Below are positions 61,676-64,000 of a stretch of DNA of 64,000 nt, one piece after another. Origin of the DNA: Pelosinus fermentans (GTDB lineage: Bacteria > Bacillota > Negativicutes > DSM-13327); NCBI GenBank assembly GCA_002434245.1, contig DJJR01000041.1:31631-95630 (forward strand), given 5' to 3'. The notes beneath the pieces are model-generated. The model ran no database searches. It was given only the letters and a program-made list of their open reading frames with translations, and was not told the origin of the DNA. Position 1 is the first letter of the stretch. Each line of letters begins with the position of its first letter. Both the position numbers and the translations under genes were made by a program.

Positions 61676-62572
61676 ATGTATGCTGTGGAGCTTATGAATC
61701 TTACCCGTAAATTTGGCGGCTTTACTGCTGTAAATGATGTGACTCTTAAAATTAAAGCAGGCTCCATTTATGGTTTTCTGGGGCCCAATGGATCAGGTAA
61801 GTCTACCACAATTCGTATGTTATGTGGTTTATTAGAGCCGACTTCCGGCAGGGGCAGCGTATTAGGCTTTGATATCGCCAAAGATAGTGAGATGATTAAA
61901 CAAAAGATTGGTTATATGTCTCAAAAATTTAGCTTATATGATGATTTAACGGTAATAGAGAATCTACAATTCTATGGGGGAATGTACAGTTTATCCGGCA
62001 GCCTGGGGAAAGTAAGAATTGAAGAAATGCTCAATTTGGCTGGCTTGAAGGATCGTCAAGATGAATTAGTCGCCAACCTTTCAGGTGGATGGAAGCAGCG
62101 TCTGGCATTAGGCTGTTCTATTCTTCATAAGCCTGCTATTTTGTTTTTGGATGAACCCACTGGTGGTGTGGACCCAAAATCCCGTCGTATGTTCTGGGAT
62201 ATTATCTATGATCTAGCCTTACAAGGTACTACGGTGATGGTGACCACGCACTTTATGGATGAGGCAGAACATTGTGATGAAATTGGCTTTATTTTCGAAG
62301 GTAACCTGATAGCCAGCAGTTCGCCGGCTTATTTAAAACAGACCATTCCCGGCACGCTGATTAGAATTCCTACAGATGATCCTATGGGATTGTTAGAAAC
62401 TCTTGAAGGAAGTACACTTCCTTATCTTGATATCTATTGTTCAGGTACTGGTTTGCATCTTTTGATGGAGACTGAGAAGTTAGCGCACATTACAGACTTT
62501 CATTATGAAAAGATAACTCCGGCCTTGGAAGATGTGTTCGTTTATCTTGTGAAATCTCATCGAAAGGAGTGA
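61676..62572 (+). CDS. ABC exporter ATPase 2 (YbhF C-half-like)
   Basis: The 298-residue ATPase has GPNGSGKSTTIRMLCG (about 36), LSGGWKQRLALGCSIL (about 138) and ILFLDEPTGGVDPKSR (about 158). Equal length to the previous gene and the same domain order suggest an ancestral duplication; the pair forms the heterodimeric motor. The permease starts four bases after its stop. Confidence 0.9.
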   Translation: MYAVELMNLTRKFGGFTAVNDVTLKIKAGSIYGFLGPNGSGKSTTIRMLCGLLEPTSGRGSVLGFDIAKDSEMIKQKIGYMSQKFSLYDDLTVIENLQFYGGMYSLSGSLGKVRIEEMLNLAGLKDRQDELVANLSGGWKQRLALGCSILHKPAILFLDEPTGGVDPKSRRMFWDIIYDLALQGTTVMVTTHFMDEAEHCDEIGFIFEGNLIASSSPAYLKQTIPGTLIRIPTDDPMGLLETLEGSTLPYLDIYCSGTGLHLLMETEKLAHITDFHYEKITPALEDVFVYLVKSHRKE

Positions 62573-62576
62573 TACA

Positions 62577-63701
62577 ATGAGACGTCTGAAAGCCTTGTTG
62601 ATTAAGGAATTTTTACAAATGCGCCGTGATCGTCTTACCTTAATCATGATGCTCGGTCTGCCAGTGATACAACTCGTGTTATTTGGTTTTGCAATTAATA
62701 CCGATGTGAAGCATTTACCTACGATTGTTTTTGATCAATCCTTGCAGCAAGATAGTCGTGATCTATTAAGTTCATTAGAAGCCAGCGGATATTTTGATAT
62801 TAAATATTTGGCGAGCAGTTATCAAGAAGTAAATTCTGCTGTAGATGCAGGAAAGACGAAAGTCGGCATTGTCATACCGCCGGATTTTTCGGAAAATCTA
62901 AAGCATGGCCGGCAAGCTGCGGTACAGGTTATTGTAGATGCTACCGATTCCATGGCAGCATCTTCGGCAATTAGCGCTGCTCAGTTAATTGGCCAGTTAA
63001 AATCCCAGGATATTCTCTTGCAGCAGATACGGGGTTATTCAGGGCATCCTGCAGAAAAACCCTATGATATTCGCATACGTCCATGGTATAATCCGGATTT
63101 TATCTCAGCCTTTTACATGGTGCCAGGGATTATGGGAGTGATGCTGACCATGACGATGGTTATGATTACCTCCATGGCAATCGTGCGGGAGCGAGAGCGG
63201 GGAACATTGGAGCAGTTGATTGTGACACCTATGAAAAATTGGGAGTTGATGCTGGGGAAAATCATACCCTACAGCCTTGTAGGTTATGTACAAGTAACAG
63301 TAGCTTTATTGGCAGGTGTTCTCATATTCGACCTGCCGATACGTGGCAGTCTGGCTTTGTTATATGCCCTTACAGCTCTATTTATTCTTGCTTCTCTTGC
63401 TTTAGGATTGTTGATTTCTACAGTGACCAAAAATCAAATGCAAGCAATGCAGTTATCCTTCTTTGTATTTTTGCCGAGTGTTTTATTATCAGGATTTATG
63501 TTTCCCAGAGAAGCAATGCCCATGGTTTTTAACCTACTTGGCAACTTACTGCCACTTACGTTTTATCTTCAAATTTTACGAGGCATTATTCTAAAGGGCG
63601 TAGGTCTAAGCGTGCTATGGCCCCAGATCGCAGCCCTGGTCATTTTTATCATCATTACATTAACCATAAGTATTAAAAAATTCCAGAAGAAGGTTGCCTA
63701 G
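62577..63701 (+). CDS. ABC-2 type permease (YbhS/YbhR-like)
   Basis: The 374-residue membrane protein has an N-terminal TM (about 24-40), a large extracytoplasmic domain (about 45-170) and five C-terminal TM segments (about 175-370), with RERERGTLEQLIVTPMKNWELMLGK between them, the ABC-2 pattern. E. coli has two such permeases (YbhS and YbhR); only one is here before the terminator, so it probably homodimerises. Substrate is probably a drug or other amphipathic compound. Confidence 0.9.
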   Translation: MRRLKALLIKEFLQMRRDRLTLIMMLGLPVIQLVLFGFAINTDVKHLPTIVFDQSLQQDSRDLLSSLEASGYFDIKYLASSYQEVNSAVDAGKTKVGIVIPPDFSENLKHGRQAAVQVIVDATDSMAASSAISAAQLIGQLKSQDILLQQIRGYSGHPAEKPYDIRIRPWYNPDFISAFYMVPGIMGVMLTMTMVMITSMAIVRERERGTLEQLIVTPMKNWELMLGKIIPYSLVGYVQVTVALLAGVLIFDLPIRGSLALLYALTALFILASLALGLLISTVTKNQMQAMQLSFFVFLPSVLLSGFMFPREAMPMVFNLLGNLLPLTFYLQILRGIILKGVGLSVLWPQIAALVIFIIITLTISIKKFQKKVA

Positions 63702-63704
63702 AGA

Positions 63705-63740
63705 CAAAGAAATCCCATCAATTTTGGTGGGATTTCTTTG
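63705..63740 (+). terminator. Intrinsic terminator after the efflux operon
   Basis: CAAAGAAATCCCATCAA and TTGGTGGGATTTCTTTG pair with one wobble, ending the operon. Confidence 0.8.
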
Positions 63741-63742
63741 TA

Positions 63743-63842
63743 AGAGATTGCTTCACTCTGTTCGCAACGGCCATGAAATAAATCACAGGAGTGTCAGAAA
63801 AGACATCGGATGCTTTTTTAATGGGCTTTTTTGATAATGACA
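63743..63842 (+). repeat. Right direct repeat flanking the efflux operon
   Basis: Matches 58969-59052, including the 36-base identical core at 63772-63807, with a 15-base insertion before TTTTTTGATAATGAC. Confidence 0.8.
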
Positions 63843-63863
63843 AACAGAGCAAATAGAACGATT

Positions 63864-63950
63864 TAACCGCAGAGACGCAGAGGACGCTGAGGGGATTTTT
63901 AACCCTATCTATCTTTTCTCTGTGCGGTCTGCGTTTAACGTTTCCTAGAG
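63864..63950. repeat. Dispersed CTCTGCG/CGCAGAG palindromic repeat, copy 6
   Basis: AACCGCAGAGACGCAGAGG at the left; TCTCTGTGCGGTCTGCGTTTAACGTTTCC at the right. Nothing supportable follows to the window end. Confidence 0.75.
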
Positions 63951-64000
63951 AAATTTAAGCTATTAATAAAAGTGCCTACAGTGTTGAACGGAAGGGACTT

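Noticed and set aside
1-64000. CRISPR arrays, tRNA, rRNA, intact transposases or integrases
   Set aside because: I found no regularly spaced repeats, no tRNA-like cloverleaf, no rRNA sequence and no transposase or integrase frame in the window.

Overview
The window reads as chromosomal DNA from an anaerobic, diderm Firmicute of the class Negativicutes, most like Sporomusa or Pelosinus. This is inferred from a mix of traits. There is a TonB-dependent outer-membrane receptor and two small outer-membrane barrel proteins, next to low-GC Firmicute-style promoters and strong GGAGG ribosome sites. Other pointers are FabV, a stand-alone GltA-type oxidoreductase and a tandem pair of CobT homologues resembling Sporomusa ArsA/ArsB. 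I see no rRNA, tRNA, CRISPR array or intact transposase.

Layout. 1-4.5 kb: an aconitase-family hydratase (5' end outside the window), an MFS carrier and a DUF6282-type metal hydrolase, probably one catabolic cluster. 4.5-12.4 kb: a TetR regulator, a TonB receptor / FecCD-type ABC uptake operon and a divergent MFS carrier, tied together by a shared palindromic operator at three promoters. 12.6-15 kb: exonuclease III, a candidate small RNA, an unknown 235-residue protein and a 29-residue membrane peptide. 15.2-22.7 kb: GntP-like and MFS carriers, pyridoxamine kinase divergent from a MocR/PdxR-type regulator with a 165-bp non-autonomous element between them, a hydroxyacid dehydrogenase, folA and a DUF2164 protein. 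22.8-27.1 kb: fabV, two outer-membrane barrels and gltA. 27.5-35.4 kb: a PTS-linked Entner-Doudoroff-like operon (PRD regulator, EIIA, IlvD/Edd dehydratase, EIIB, EIIC, KDPG aldolase, frameshifted dehydrogenase). 35.4-36.8 kb: a coiled-coil protein, an XRE regulator and a toxin-antitoxin pair. A 39-bp copy of the gltA 3' end lies at 36118, so direct repeats bracket the 9-kb sugar-acid region.

36.9-41.4 kb: an SbmA/YddA-type ABC protein with ThiW, then a sensor PP2C phosphatase. 41.6-44.5 kb: a polar amino-acid ABC transporter. 44.8-47.9 kb: phosphoglucomutase and a secreted purple-acid-phosphatase-like enzyme. 48.3-50.8 kb: orphan EutJ, a soluble PocR-domain chemoreceptor and CheW. 51.0-55.4 kb: a minus-strand series of two biotin synthase paralogues and two CobT/ArsAB-like enzymes behind a BirA-type operator. 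55.8-57.4 kb: a diguanylate cyclase with an HD-GYP phosphodiesterase. 57.5-58.9 kb: ManC. 59.2-63.7 kb: a CecR/YbhGFS-like efflux operon bracketed by direct repeats.

Intergenic spaces repeatedly carry two families of imperfect palindromic repeats built on CTCTGCG / CGCAGAG and CTTCGCG / CGCGAAG cores, plus a GCAATCTC / GAGATTGC family. The most interesting items are the BioB-BioB-CobT-CobT series (one BioB lacks an auxiliary-cluster cysteine), the PTS/Entner-Doudoroff region with its flanking repeats, the three-promoter TetR operator set, the TonB receptor that appears to start at ATT, and the EutJ / PocR-receptor / CheW group.
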